From NCBI GenBank assembly GCA_003490145.1, contig QULQ01000002.1:127016-191015 (forward strand): a stretch of 64,000 nucleotides of DNA. The letters run 5' to 3'. The first letter of the stretch is position 1. Every line of letters begins with the position of its first letter. Source of the DNA: Lachnospiraceae bacterium OM04-12BH (GTDB lineage: Bacteria; Bacillota; Clostridia; Lachnospirales; Lachnospiraceae). Under the pieces are notes generated by a model. That model ran no database searches and had not been told where the DNA came from. It worked only from the letters and a program-made list of their open reading frames with translations. The translations under genes and the position numbers were made by a program. Positions 9,004 through 17,443 of the stretch are shown here, piece by piece.

Positions 9004-9981
9004 ATGGCAGGAATCCGTGATGTTGCCAGGCTGGCACATGTTTCAACCAGTACGGTATCTTTAGTATTAAATAAAAGTGGATATGTATCAGATAAAACCC
9101 GTGAAAAAGTGGAAACAGCAATGCGGGAGCTGAATTATATTCCTAATGAACTGGCAAGGAATCTATACCACAGTAAGACAAATATTGTCGGACTGATCCT
9201 GCCGGATATTGCGCATCCCTTTTTTGGTTCATTCGCCAAATATGCGGAAATGGAGCTTTATAAAGAGGGCTATAAAACCATGCTCTGCAGTACAGTTCAT
9301 GAAGAGAATGGCGAGAAGGAATACATTGATATGCTGAATCGTCAAATGATGGATGGGATTATTATGGGAACACATTCCCTGGATATAGAAGATTATAATG
9401 GGGTTGTAAGGCCAATTGTCAGTCTGGATCGCTATATCAACGAATCTATCCCGATTGTCATGTCTGATCACGAAAAGGGTGGAACCCTTGCTGCAGAGGA
9501 ACTACTGCGCTGCGGATGCAAAAAGGTACTGCAGATCATGGGAAGCAGAAATGTAAATACACCAGCGCATCTTCATCATTATGCTTTTGAAAAGAAGCTT
9601 CTGGAGGCAGGTGTCACGGTGTGTACAGAAGAAGCGCCATGGAACAGGTGGAGCTTTGATGAGTTTTATTCTTTTGTTCAGAAAATATATACAGCCTATC
9701 CGGATATTGATGCTGTATATGGAGCGGATCTGATTGCCGTAGCCTATCTGAAGGAAGCAGGTGCACGGGGACGCAGGATACCTGAAGAATTAAAGATCAT
9801 AGGATATGATGGTACTGATGTGACCAGAATGGGAGCTGTTACAATTACCTCTGTTTATCAGGATGTTCAGCAGCTTGCAAAAGAAGCAGTAAAACTTCTT
9901 ATTGAAAGAATTAATGGAATAGAAAATCCAGATGACAGAAGAATACTGGATGTCTGCCTGAGAAAAGGAGAAACTACATAA
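9004..9981 (+). CDS. LacI-family transcriptional regulator of the fructan/sucrose-type operon
   Basis: 325-residue regulator. Residues 3-50 form the LacI helix-turn-helix and hinge (IRDVARLAHVSTSTVSLVLN, then the YIPNELARNL hinge helix). Residues 60-325 are the sugar-binding effector domain, with VGLILPDIAHPFF and IIGYDGTDV landmarks. Two near-perfect LacI-type palindromes lie just downstream, in front of the transport operon, making that operon its likely target. The start ATG 9004 has AGGAG eight bases upstream. The binding-protein gene starts 272 bases later behind its own promoter, so the regulator is transcribed separately. The effector is probably a fructoside, inferred from the GH32 enzyme in the operon. 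Confidence 0.9.
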   Translation: MAGIRDVARLAHVSTSTVSLVLNKSGYVSDKTREKVETAMRELNYIPNELARNLYHSKTNIVGLILPDIAHPFFGSFAKYAEMELYKEGYKTMLCSTVHEENGEKEYIDMLNRQMMDGIIMGTHSLDIEDYNGVVRPIVSLDRYINESIPIVMSDHEKGGTLAAEELLRCGCKKVLQIMGSRNVNTPAHLHHYAFEKKLLEAGVTVCTEEAPWNRWSFDEFYSFVQKIYTAYPDIDAVYGADLIAVAYLKEAGARGRRIPEELKIIGYDGTDVTRMGAVTITSVYQDVQQLAKEAVKLLIERINGIENPDDRRILDVCLRKGETT

Positions 9982-10012
9982 AAATAATAGTAATGGAAAA
10001 TCACGAATCCTA

Positions 10013-10042
10013 TTGACAACAGAGAAACACATGTTGTATGAT
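10013..10042 (+). promoter_or_regulatory. Promoter of the second sugar operon
   Basis: A consensus TTGACA (10013-10018) is followed after 18 bp by TATGAT (10037-10042). The expected transcription start lies at about 10049, inside the first palindromic operator, which gives simple repressor control. Confidence 0.75.
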
Positions 10043-10048
10043 ATGTAT

Positions 10049-10068
10049 ATATCGAACGGGTTCGATAT
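10049..10068 (+). promoter_or_regulatory. LacI-type operator O1
   Basis: ATATCGAACGGGTTCGATAT is a 20-bp dyad with only the central base pair asymmetric. The core ATCGAAC/GTTCGAT is shared with the second site at 10168. It overlaps the predicted transcription start, so a bound repressor would block initiation. Confidence 0.8.
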
Positions 10069-10167
10069 GAAAAAGTTAAACATATTGTTGAAAAGTGATT
10101 CTCTCTTATGAAATTTTGAATCTTAATAGTCCGGGATTTTATAAAAGGGAAATATTTTAACAGAAGA

Positions 10168-10183
10168 ATCGAACCGGTTCGAT
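10168..10183 (+). promoter_or_regulatory. LacI-type operator O2
   Basis: ATCGAACCGGTTCGAT is a perfect 16-bp palindrome with the central CG step typical of LacI-family sites. It lies 117 bp downstream of O1, close to 11 helical turns, in the leader of the binding-protein gene. It may act as a roadblock or as the second anchor of a repression loop. Confidence 0.8.
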
Positions 10184-10253
10184 ACAGAACGAAACAGTTT
10201 ATCAAAAGGCCATTTGATGAAACAAAATGATCACACAAGAAAAGAGGGAAAGT

Positions 10254-11591
10254 ATGAAAAAGAAAATTATAAGTATGATACTTGCATCAGTAATGGTATT
10301 TACGACTCTCTGTGGATGCGGAAGCGGTCAGGGACAGAATACGGAAAGTGGAGAAACAACGGAAGTAGCAAGTGAAGCTGCATCGGGACAGGCATCCTCC
10401 GATGAGCAGATTGTTCTTTCCGTATCAGTAATGGCTAATGAAGAAGAAAAGAAAATTTTTGAAAATGCGATCAACAGATTTGAAACCAGTCATCCGAACT
10501 GTAAGGTAGATGCAAGCTATACATCCGGAAGTACATGGGGTGAATATTGTGATAAGCTTCTGATTCAGATCGGCTCCGGACAGGCACCGGATGTCATCCA
10601 TGTAGCGATTGAGGGAACTCAGATGCTCGTAAAAAATAATGTGTTACTTCCTTTGGATGATCTGATTGCAGCTGATCCTGAAGGAAAGGCTATGATGGAT
10701 GATTTTGTGGATTCGACAACAGATGTATTTACGATAGATGGGAACCTGTATGAGCTTCCTACTGACTGTAATGATGCAGTTGTACATGTGAATACCAAGA
10801 TGTTTCAGGAGGCTGGAATTGAGATCCCGTATGATGGATGGACATGGGAAGAGTTCAGAAGCATTGCAAAGCAGTTGACAACCGGAGAAGGAGACTCCAA
10901 GGTGTATGGATTTGGCACATCACTGTCTCCGGCATGGCTTGCAGGCTGGTTTATGTCAAATGGAAGTGATTACATTAATGATGACTGGACAGATTCCAAT
11001 CTTTCTGATCCTAAGGCAATGGAAACTGTTGAATTTCTTAACAGCCTTGTTAATGAGGATAAGAGTATGCCGGTTCCGGAAACAACAACAGATGCGACCA
11101 GCCTCTTTGCAGCAGGGCGTGTTGCCATGATCGCAACAGGAATTTGGCCCTTCCCGAGCTATAAGGCAAATGGATTTGAAGATGTAGATGTTGTGCCTAT
11201 GCCCACAAACAGTGAAGATGCCAAAGTTGGATTTGGTGTAGGCGGTGTGGGAATTTACAGTAAATCTGAGCACCCACAGGAAGCATATGAATTAATGAAA
11301 GAGCTGACTTCAGTAGAAACAGGAAAAGAAAAGTGCGCAAGTGGCACCTGCGTTCCTGTAAGATATTCATTAAGTGAGGATGAGGGTTATTTATCCCAGT
11401 GTCCGAATGCAAAGCTGTTTTTTGAATCACTGGAGGGCGGAAAAGCACTTCCTTCTCCTATGAATTATTCTGATCTCGAAAGAATTACCAACTCCATGTT
11501 CAGTGCTGTATTCTCAGGCGCAAGTTCTGTTCAGGATGCGGTAACAAATGCAGATACAGAACTGAAGCAGTCGTTTGCGGATCTGAAGTAG
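10254..11591 (+). CDS. Sugar ABC transporter substrate-binding lipoprotein
   Basis: 445-residue family 1 solute-binding protein. I prefer ATG 10254 over the in-frame ATG 10227 because AGAGGGA precedes it and the product then starts with a classic lipoprotein signal, MKKKIIS plus a hydrophobic run and lipobox LCGC (Cys22). The mature protein has an acidic Ser/Thr-rich linker and a typical binding core (SGQAPDVIHVAIEG, YELPTDCNDAVVHVN, GRVAMIATGIWPF). It should deliver sugar to the two permeases downstream. The operon is under the two LacI operators. With the GH32 enzyme in the same operon, fructo-oligosaccharides or sucrose-like compounds are the likely ligands. Confidence 0.9.
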   Translation: MKKKIISMILASVMVFTTLCGCGSGQGQNTESGETTEVASEAASGQASSDEQIVLSVSVMANEEEKKIFENAINRFETSHPNCKVDASYTSGSTWGEYCDKLLIQIGSGQAPDVIHVAIEGTQMLVKNNVLLPLDDLIAADPEGKAMMDDFVDSTTDVFTIDGNLYELPTDCNDAVVHVNTKMFQEAGIEIPYDGWTWEEFRSIAKQLTTGEGDSKVYGFGTSLSPAWLAGWFMSNGSDYINDDWTDSNLSDPKAMETVEFLNSLVNEDKSMPVPETTTDATSLFAAGRVAMIATGIWPFPSYKANGFEDVDVVPMPTNSEDAKVGFGVGGVGIYSKSEHPQEAYELMKELTSVETGKEKCASGTCVPVRYSLSEDEGYLSQCPNAKLFFESLEGGKALPSPMNYSDLERITNSMFSAVFSGASSVQDAVTNADTELKQSFADLK

Positions 11592-11611
11592 TCTGATGGT
11601 CTGATTCTGAA

Positions 11612-11645
11612 GGATCCCGCTATGATATTTACAGAGGCGGGATCC
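11612..11645 (+). terminator. Intergenic hairpin after the second binding-protein gene
   Basis: GGATCCCGC (11612-11620) pairs with GCGGGATCC (11637-11645), a perfect 9-bp GC-rich stem with a 16-base loop and no T tract. It probably stabilises the upstream message or attenuates the permease genes, as at 1574 and 25006. Confidence 0.6.
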
Positions 11646-11684
11646 CTCAGAGCAAAGCTGCACTGGAAATGAAAGAGGAAATTT

Positions 11685-12563
11685 ATGAAGAAGAAAAAAG
11701 AAAATCTGACAGGGTATTTATTTATACTTCCTGCAATCATATTGTTTCTGTTTTTTGTTTTGATCCCTGTCATAGCAATGGTATGTCTGGGTTTTACGAA
11801 ATATAATCTGTTTTCTGCACCACAATGGACAGGATTTTCCAATTTTGCCAAGATATTCACGGATGGAAGACTTTGGACAGTTACAAAAAACACTATTTTT
11901 CTAGCTTTTTTCTCTGTCATTTTAAATATAGTAGTAGGCCTTTTCCTGGCGCTATTGATTGCTAATAAAAGGAGTCCGGTATTTAACTATCTGGTCAGGC
12001 TGTTTTATTTTTTCCCACTCATCGTTGCACCGGTATATATTGCGGTTATCTGGTCAAATATCCTGTCTGCAGATGGTGGACTGCTTAATTACTATATTCA
12101 AAAAATCGGGTTTGAAGCTGTAGGCTGGCTGACAGATCGTAAGGTGGCTTTAAAAACAATTATTGGAATTGAGGTATGGAGGCTGACAGGATTTGCCATG
12201 CTGACCTTCATAGCGGGGATCAAGAATATATCAAAGGACTACTTCGAAGCGGCTTCCCTGGATGGAGCCGGAGTTGTACAGACAGCCTTTTATATCACGA
12301 TACCGCAGTTAACCCCAACGATTCTTCTGAATCTGATCATGTATGTGATCACAGAGCTGAAAACATTTGATATTCCTATGCTCATGACAAAGGGAGAGCC
12401 AATGGATGGAACACGTACCATTGCCATGTATATTTATGAAACAGCTTTCCAAAAGCAGGATATGGGATATGCGTGTGCAATATCGCTGTTTTTTGTGGTT
12501 GGTATTATGATACTTACATGTGTTCAGTTTATAACAAGTAACAGGTGGGTGCATTATGATTAA
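11685..12563 (+). CDS. Sugar ABC transporter permease (MalF type)
   Basis: 292-residue CUT1 permease with about six membrane segments, the first near residues 8-35. The cytoplasmic EAA loop (FEAASLDGAGVVQTAFYITIP, near residue 187) would contact the ATPase. An AGAGGAA box precedes ATG 11685. Its 3' end overlaps the next permease by 8 bp, so the two are translationally coupled. No ATPase gene is present, so a shared housekeeping ATPase is expected. Confidence 0.9.
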   Translation: MKKKKENLTGYLFILPAIILFLFFVLIPVIAMVCLGFTKYNLFSAPQWTGFSNFAKIFTDGRLWTVTKNTIFLAFFSVILNIVVGLFLALLIANKRSPVFNYLVRLFYFFPLIVAPVYIAVIWSNILSADGGLLNYYIQKIGFEAVGWLTDRKVALKTIIGIEVWRLTGFAMLTFIAGIKNISKDYFEAASLDGAGVVQTAFYITIPQLTPTILLNLIMYVITELKTFDIPMLMTKGEPMDGTRTIAMYIYETAFQKQDMGYACAISLFFVVGIMILTCVQFITSNRWVHYD

Positions 12564-13392
12564 ATTGAAAAAGAAAATATCCAATTTCATAATTTCGTTA
12601 CTGGTACTGCTTGGTGGAATTGTTGTATTTATTCCGTTTATGTATATGTTTTCCTCATCTATGCGCACACCGGCAGAAGCGTTCAAACTGCCACCGGCCA
12701 TTTTGCCGGAACGCTTCATGATTGAGAATTATATCCAGTTGTTCAGATCAGATCTGCCGTTTGCAGGGATGTTCCTTAACAGTGCAATTGTTACGGGAGT
12801 TACGATCACAGCACAGATTATTATCTGCTCTATGGCAGCCTATGCATTTGCAAAGATCAAGTTTGCAGGCAGTAATTTCTGGTTTATGGCATTTCTGATG
12901 TCGATGATGATTCCGGTGCAGGCAACGATCATTCCCGTCTATATTATGATGAGTAAGCTGAATCTGATTAATACATTAAGCTCTGTTATTCTGATTTCTG
13001 TGTTTAATGCATTCGGAATATTTCTGATGAGACAGTCAATCGCTTCTGTTCCGGATGCAATCATTGAGGCGGCTAAGATTGATGGAGCCGGTCATTTCAG
13101 AACGTGCTGGCAGATCGTGATCCCAATGGTGAAAAGTACGATTGTTACACTGATCATTCTGAATTTTAATTCCATATGGAATGATTACTTTATTCCCTAT
13201 GTATTTGTAAGCAAATGGGAAAAGATGACAGTACCGCTGGGTGTGGCGGCAATGAAGGGTTATATGGGATCCGGTAATAAATCTGTGGTACTTGCCGGGG
13301 TAACAGTAGCGTTGCTGCCTATTTTAGTTGTATTTCTGATAGGACAAAAATATATCGTTGAAGGATTGACATCATCTTCGGTGAAGGGTTAG
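12556..13392 (+). CDS. Sugar ABC transporter permease (MalG type)
   Basis: 278-residue partner permease. It has a hydrophobic N-terminal helix, the EAA loop IEAAKIDGAGHFRTCWQIVIP near residue 180, and the common C-terminal YIVEGLTSSSVKG tail. Its ATG at 12556 lies inside the preceding permease gene with a GGTGGG-like box. It should pair with the 11685 product to form the channel. An esterase gene starts only 9 bases after its stop. Confidence 0.9.
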   Translation: MIKLKKKISNFIISLLVLLGGIVVFIPFMYMFSSSMRTPAEAFKLPPAILPERFMIENYIQLFRSDLPFAGMFLNSAIVTGVTITAQIIICSMAAYAFAKIKFAGSNFWFMAFLMSMMIPVQATIIPVYIMMSKLNLINTLSSVILISVFNAFGIFLMRQSIASVPDAIIEAAKIDGAGHFRTCWQIVIPMVKSTIVTLIILNFNSIWNDYFIPYVFVSKWEKMTVPLGVAAMKGYMGSGNKSVVLAGVTVALLPILVVFLIGQKYIVEGLTSSSVKG

Positions 13393-13401
13393 GTGAAAAA
13401 T

Positions 13402-14262
13402 ATGTATACAAACACGATAAATCTGTGGGAAGGCAGAGAAGATGTGACATTAACTTCCTATTGCATGGAAAAGAACGATGAAATTATCGGATGTGACCGG
13501 AGACCTGCTGTAATTATCCTGCCGGGTGGTGGATATGCGGGATTTACGGAAAGAGAAGGAGAGGCGGTAGCACTTCGCTTTATGGCAGCCGGTTATCAGT
13601 CCTTTGTGCTTCATTATTCTGTCTGTGAAAAAGCTGCATTTCCCGGGGCACTTTATGATCTGGCACAGGCAATGTGCTTTCTTCATCAGAATGCAGAAAG
13701 GCTGTGTATCAATGAGAAAAGGATTGTTGTGTGCGGATTTTCCGCAGGCGGAAATCTTGCTGCATCACTTGGCGTGATGTGGAATCAGGAATTTATGAAA
13801 GAAAAGTTTCAGGTACCGGCAGAGTGGCTGAAGCCGGCTGCAATGGTCCTGGGTTATGCTGTTACGAATTTCGGCTTTGAAAATCATAGTGTGCTGAATC
13901 AGGAACAGGCTGAAATGATGATAAACTGTAACCGGTACATAACGGGAAAAGAGCAGCCAGAGAAAGAGGACTATGAAAAAATAAATCTTCTGCGGTTTGT
14001 TTCATCAGATACACCACCGGCTTTTCTGTTCCATTTATGTGCAGATCCGGTAGTGCCAGTGGATAATTCGCTGCAGTTTGCAAGCAGGCTTGCTGCCTTT
14101 GATGTCCCGTTTGTGCTGGAAATAGGTGAAGATACCTGGCATGGTGTTTCATCACTGAAAGCAGAGGATGCCAATCTTGGCTTTTTTAAAGAGGAATACG
14201 CAGGATGGTTTGACAGGGCGATCAGCTGGCTTAAGAAAAAATTATTTGTGGAGAATGCGTAG
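13402..14262 (+). CDS. Alpha/beta-hydrolase esterase (acetyl esterase-like)
   Basis: 286-residue cytoplasmic serine hydrolase. A full catalytic triad can be placed: S114 in GFSAGG, D215 in CADPVVPV and H247 in DTWHGV. The oxyanion-hole segment ILPGGGY lies near residue 35. This pattern is that of BD-FAE/acetyl-xylan-esterase-like enzymes that remove acyl groups from carbohydrates. I start at ATG 13402, preceded by AGGTG, rather than at GTG 13393, which abuts the permease stop. Its place between importer and GH32 enzyme suggests it deacylates an esterified imported saccharide before hydrolysis. The substrate is inference. Confidence 0.8.
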   Translation: MYTNTINLWEGREDVTLTSYCMEKNDEIIGCDRRPAVIILPGGGYAGFTEREGEAVALRFMAAGYQSFVLHYSVCEKAAFPGALYDLAQAMCFLHQNAERLCINEKRIVVCGFSAGGNLAASLGVMWNQEFMKEKFQVPAEWLKPAAMVLGYAVTNFGFENHSVLNQEQAEMMINCNRYITGKEQPEKEDYEKINLLRFVSSDTPPAFLFHLCADPVVPVDNSLQFASRLAAFDVPFVLEIGEDTWHGVSSLKAEDANLGFFKEEYAGWFDRAISWLKKKLFVENA

Positions 14263-14263
14263 A

Positions 14264-15778
14264 ATGAAATCTTTTATTGTTGAGAAAAAATACATTCTTT
14301 TCCCAATAAGCATGGATGCACCATGTAAAATGGTTACAGTCTGTTCAGAAGGTGAAAAGATATTTGAGTTTGATATTCCTGTTGAAAATGGCAATTCTCC
14401 ATATCGGTTTCAATATTATGCGCCCTTAAACGTAGAAAAATGGAAGGGGCAGGAAATGACGATAGAAGTGGAGGATGCGCTGGATTTTCTGGAGGCGGTA
14501 GGATTTTCGGATGACAGAGTGAATACCGTGCAGCATAAACCACAGATCCATTTTTCGCCGGAATCCGGTTGGATAAATGATCCAAATGGTCTTATATATG
14601 CGAATGACCGGTACCATCTGTTTTTCCAGTACAATCCATTTCAGAATCAGTGGGGAAATTTATGCTGGGGACATGCTGTCAGCAGGGATCTGCTGCACTG
14701 GGAGCAGTTGGATACGGCTATGTTCCCTGATGAGAATGGATCTATGTTTTCCGGGTGTGGCATTATAAATGAACGGGGGCTGCTGGAGCTGCCGGATTCT
14801 GCTCTTCTGTTTTTCTACACTATGGCAGGTGGAAAAACGAAATGGAGTGAAAGGAAAAAGTTCACACAGAATCTTGCTTATAGTCTGGATGAGGGGAATA
14901 CGCTGAAGAAGGTAAATCCGCCAGTCATAGAGCATATTGCTGATGAAAACCGGGATCCCAAGGTTTACTGGCATGAGAAAAGTCAGGCATATTATATGGT
15001 TCTGTTTCTGGAAGGAAACCAGTTTGGTATTTTCCGTTCTGAAAATCTGCAGAGCTGGGTGTGTACACAGACCCTGGAGCTGGATAAGGCCTGGGAATGC
15101 CCGGATCTGAGAGAGATACCTGTTGAGGGCGGTGGATCAAAGTGGGTATTCTGGAGTGCTGATGGGTTTTATTTCCTTGGTGAGTTTGATGGATTTCAGT
15201 TTATGACAGATGGAATCAGGAGAGAAGCTTATCAGACGACGGTCCCTTATGCGGCGCAGACGTTCTTTGGAACGGAGGATGTTATTACGATACCATGGCT
15301 CCGGACGCAGAATAATGGAAAGTATTACAGGGGAGTAATGGGGCTTCCGAGAAAACTGACATTAGTACAGCTTGGAGGAGAGCTGCGGCTCCGGATGATG
15401 CCGGTAGAAAGCTTCCTGAATGCGAGAAAGCTTGTTCACGTGGACAATACCTGCGAACTGAAATATACACCGGAGGACTTCCGGGCAACACAGATACAGT
15501 TATTGGGAGCCGGTGGGATAAGCTATGCAGCTGAAGTGAATGATAATGAGATTCAGTTTGATGCAGAAACAGGCATCCTGACAATAAATGGAGAACAGGC
15601 ATTTATGGGTAGGAATGTACATGAAATGAGTATACTTATAGATGCTGAAATCTGTGAAGTAACAACGGAAAATGGATTATATTATGGAATATTTGAATTA
15701 AAGCCGTCCTGTAATATTCAGGAATGGAGAATCTGCTCAAAAGAAATGCTCAGTATAAAAGTGATGGAAATTTCATAG
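14264..15778 (+). CDS. GH32 beta-fructosidase (levanase/invertase/sucrose-6-phosphate hydrolase family)
   Basis: 504-residue glycoside hydrolase without a signal peptide, so it acts on imported sugar. All three GH32 motifs are present: W103-I-N-D106-P-N-G with the nucleophile D106, R230-D231-P232 stabilising the transition state, and E278-C279 with acid/base E278. A beta-propeller spans roughly 90-400 and a beta-sandwich ends the protein. About 85 residues precede the propeller, longer than in minimal invertases. I use ATG 14264 (GTGGAG upstream) because an earlier in-frame start at 14168 lies deep in the esterase gene. The stop overlaps the convergent FliB-like gene by 6 bp. Target fructan versus sucrose is undecided. 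Confidence 0.9.
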   Translation: MKSFIVEKKYILFPISMDAPCKMVTVCSEGEKIFEFDIPVENGNSPYRFQYYAPLNVEKWKGQEMTIEVEDALDFLEAVGFSDDRVNTVQHKPQIHFSPESGWINDPNGLIYANDRYHLFFQYNPFQNQWGNLCWGHAVSRDLLHWEQLDTAMFPDENGSMFSGCGIINERGLLELPDSALLFFYTMAGGKTKWSERKKFTQNLAYSLDEGNTLKKVNPPVIEHIADENRDPKVYWHEKSQAYYMVLFLEGNQFGIFRSENLQSWVCTQTLELDKAWECPDLREIPVEGGGSKWVFWSADGFYFLGEFDGFQFMTDGIRREAYQTTVPYAAQTFFGTEDVITIPWLRTQNNGKYYRGVMGLPRKLTLVQLGGELRLRMMPVESFLNARKLVHVDNTCELKYTPEDFRATQIQLLGAGGISYAAEVNDNEIQFDAETGILTINGEQAFMGRNVHEMSILIDAEICEVTTENGLYYGIFELKPSCNIQEWRICSKEMLSIKVMEIS

Positions 15779-16936
15779 ACTGCTCCCCATAATAAATGCC
15801 AGATATCCAAAATCCCATAGAAGGGATTCAAAGCTGTTTTCCAGATACTCATAAATATCCTCTTCCTCGTATCCGGTCATTCGGGTAAGGATGACAAGGG
15901 CCTTTCTTACAGATTCATAGGAAAGGGTTCCTGCGTTTTCTGGCAGATATGTCAGAAATAAAGCCTGCCGGATAGCAGCATACTGGATGGCAGTCCACTG
16001 CAGACGAATCAGCATGTGTTCGGTACTGGTGTCATCAGGCGCAAGCAGATCGGAATACATTTCATTTGCCAGAAAGCTGCGAAGCAGTGGATAAAAAGCT
16101 TCAAGCTGCAGACAGAAGGCATCCCATTTGGAAAGAAGAAGGTCTTCTGCCATTTCACTGAGCTGTTCTGCCTGTGTGATCAGCGGCTCCAGATATTCTT
16201 CATACAGTCCTTCCTCCAGGTAATTGACAGCCAGATCCTGCAGCAGTTCATTGCATTCCCAAATGGTGTCTGTCACAGAAACAGGAAGATCATAAATCGC
16301 ATTTTGCAGTTCTGACAGTGTGGATGGTGTGAAGCAGTCCTCGATCACGGCGTCAGTAAGGGACTGCCCCTTTTCTTCCTTACGGTATAATTCCTGCAGG
16401 ATATAGAAGCTCTGCATCAGGGGAAGAGAAGGATCAGGCAGCCGGATGGAATCTCCCTGCATCAGAGCCGTTATTTTTTCACGAAGCAGAAATGCAGGAT
16501 TTAGGCTGACAGAAGAAACCTTCGGGAAGGTTAGATGTTTTTTCTGCTGCCACAGGTCGATTACAGCCGGACAGCATGGCATCAGGGAAGCTTCCCTGTG
16601 ATCAGAAAAATCATGATATTCCCTTGGAAAAGTGGTACAGGTCTCAGAAAGAATATCAGCATTATAAGTAAGTACCAGGCTGCACAGCAGATTTTTCGTA
16701 AGAAAAGGGCAGCGGTGATCATCAGTCAGACGGATCACCCGTTGTCCTTCTTTTTTTTCTGTAAAGGAATTGAGATTTTTTTTATGACCGCCGGCAGATT
16801 CCGGAGGTGTAAGTGTTTTCCATTTTTCTTTTGTAATATCATCTACATAAATTTTCCATTCCTGGCAGCAGGTAAGAGGACAGTTGTCTGCTGTGCAGAT
16901 GAATTCTGAATAATAATCCGGATAAAATGTTTCCAT
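15773..16936 (-). CDS. fliB: FliB-like flagellin lysine-N-methylase family protein
   Basis: 387-residue protein with the cysteine pattern of the FliB family: C14 and C19, then a CC pair followed by QEW at the N-terminus, CPFL and LCSL near residues 75-90, and C with TFPRE near 100. These cysteines resemble those of radical-SAM-associated or metal-binding maturases. FliB methylates lysines of flagellin in Salmonella. The C-terminal two thirds is helical and poorly conserved. No flagellin or other motility gene is in this window, so the substrate could lie elsewhere or be a different surface protein. The gene is leftward and monocistronic, tail to tail with the GH32 gene. Confidence 0.75.
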   Translation of the reverse strand: METFYPDYYSEFICTADNCPLTCCQEWKIYVDDITKEKWKTLTPPESAGGHKKNLNSFTEKKEGQRVIRLTDDHRCPFLTKNLLCSLVLTYNADILSETCTTFPREYHDFSDHREASLMPCCPAVIDLWQQKKHLTFPKVSSVSLNPAFLLREKITALMQGDSIRLPDPSLPLMQSFYILQELYRKEEKGQSLTDAVIEDCFTPSTLSELQNAIYDLPVSVTDTIWECNELLQDLAVNYLEEGLYEEYLEPLITQAEQLSEMAEDLLLSKWDAFCLQLEAFYPLLRSFLANEMYSDLLAPDDTSTEHMLIRLQWTAIQYAAIRQALFLTYLPENAGTLSYESVRKALVILTRMTGYEEEDIYEYLENSFESLLWDFGYLAFIMGSSL

Positions 16937-17017
16937 AAGAACCTCAAATCAAAGAAAAATAATTCATCACAGTAAGGATGACAGTAAATCTGGTCTGCTA
17001 TGCACATTGTAGCATGT

Positions 17018-17035
17018 TTTCCCAGAAATGGGAAA
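17018..17035. repeat. Perfect short hairpin upstream of fliB and hipBA
   Basis: TTTCCCA and TGGGAAA flank a GAAA tetraloop in the divergent intergenic region. It could be an operator or an RNA stem; no function is evident. Confidence 0.4.
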
Positions 17036-17071
17036 GAAATAAGGAAAAGAATACTGGACGGCGAACTTCTT

Positions 17072-17145
17072 TTGACGTAAGATAAAAATGGATAAAATAT
17101 TATCTAAAATTATGGATTATAAGCAAAAATGGATAAAATGTTATC
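17072..17145 (+). promoter_or_regulatory. hipBA promoter with two operators 41 bp apart
   Basis: Two copies of GATAA-N4-TTATC, each inside GGATAAAATNTTATCTA, lie at 17091-17104 and 17132-17145, exactly 41 bp apart. A TTGACG -35 (17072-17077) precedes the first site, which overlaps the likely -10 (TAAAAT or TATTAT). The second site falls between the promoter and the start codon at 17159. This is the expected autoregulatory control of a HipB-type repressor. Confidence 0.7.
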
Positions 17146-17158
17146 TATAGGAGAAACT

Positions 17159-17443
17159 ATGAATAGGCTGAACGAATTGGTATGGGAAACAGCAGAGGAA
17201 CTGGATAAGAAATTAGCTGAAAGGATCCGCAGGATCAGAAAGAGGCGTTCTATATCCCAGCAGGAACTGGCGGTTATGAGCGGCGTAAGCTATGGCTCCA
17301 TTAAGCGGTTTGAAGGAAGCGGGCAGATATCGCTGCTTTCCCTGACAAAGATTGCCATGGCACTGGAGCTGACAGATGAACTTAGGGATCTCTTTGCACA
17401 GGTACCATACAGGAGTATAGAGGAGGTTATTCATGAAGGATGA
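17159..17443 (+). CDS. hipB: HipB-like antitoxin/transcriptional repressor
   Basis: 94-residue protein with a Cro/C1-type helix-turn-helix at about residues 20-75 (IRRIRKRRSISQQELAVMSG, then a recognition helix ending in RFEGSG). I place the start at ATG 17159, with AGGAG at 17149-17153. The longer reading from 17129 would run through the second operator. The gene overlaps hipA by 11 bp, the usual coupling of these toxin-antitoxin pairs. HipB binds HipA and represses the operon through upstream palindromes, two of which are visible 41 bp apart. The C-terminal tail YRSIEEVIHEG may contact HipA. Confidence 0.85.
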   Translation: MNRLNELVWETAEELDKKLAERIRRIRKRRSISQQELAVMSGVSYGSIKRFEGSGQISLLSLTKIAMALELTDELRDLFAQVPYRSIEEVIHEG

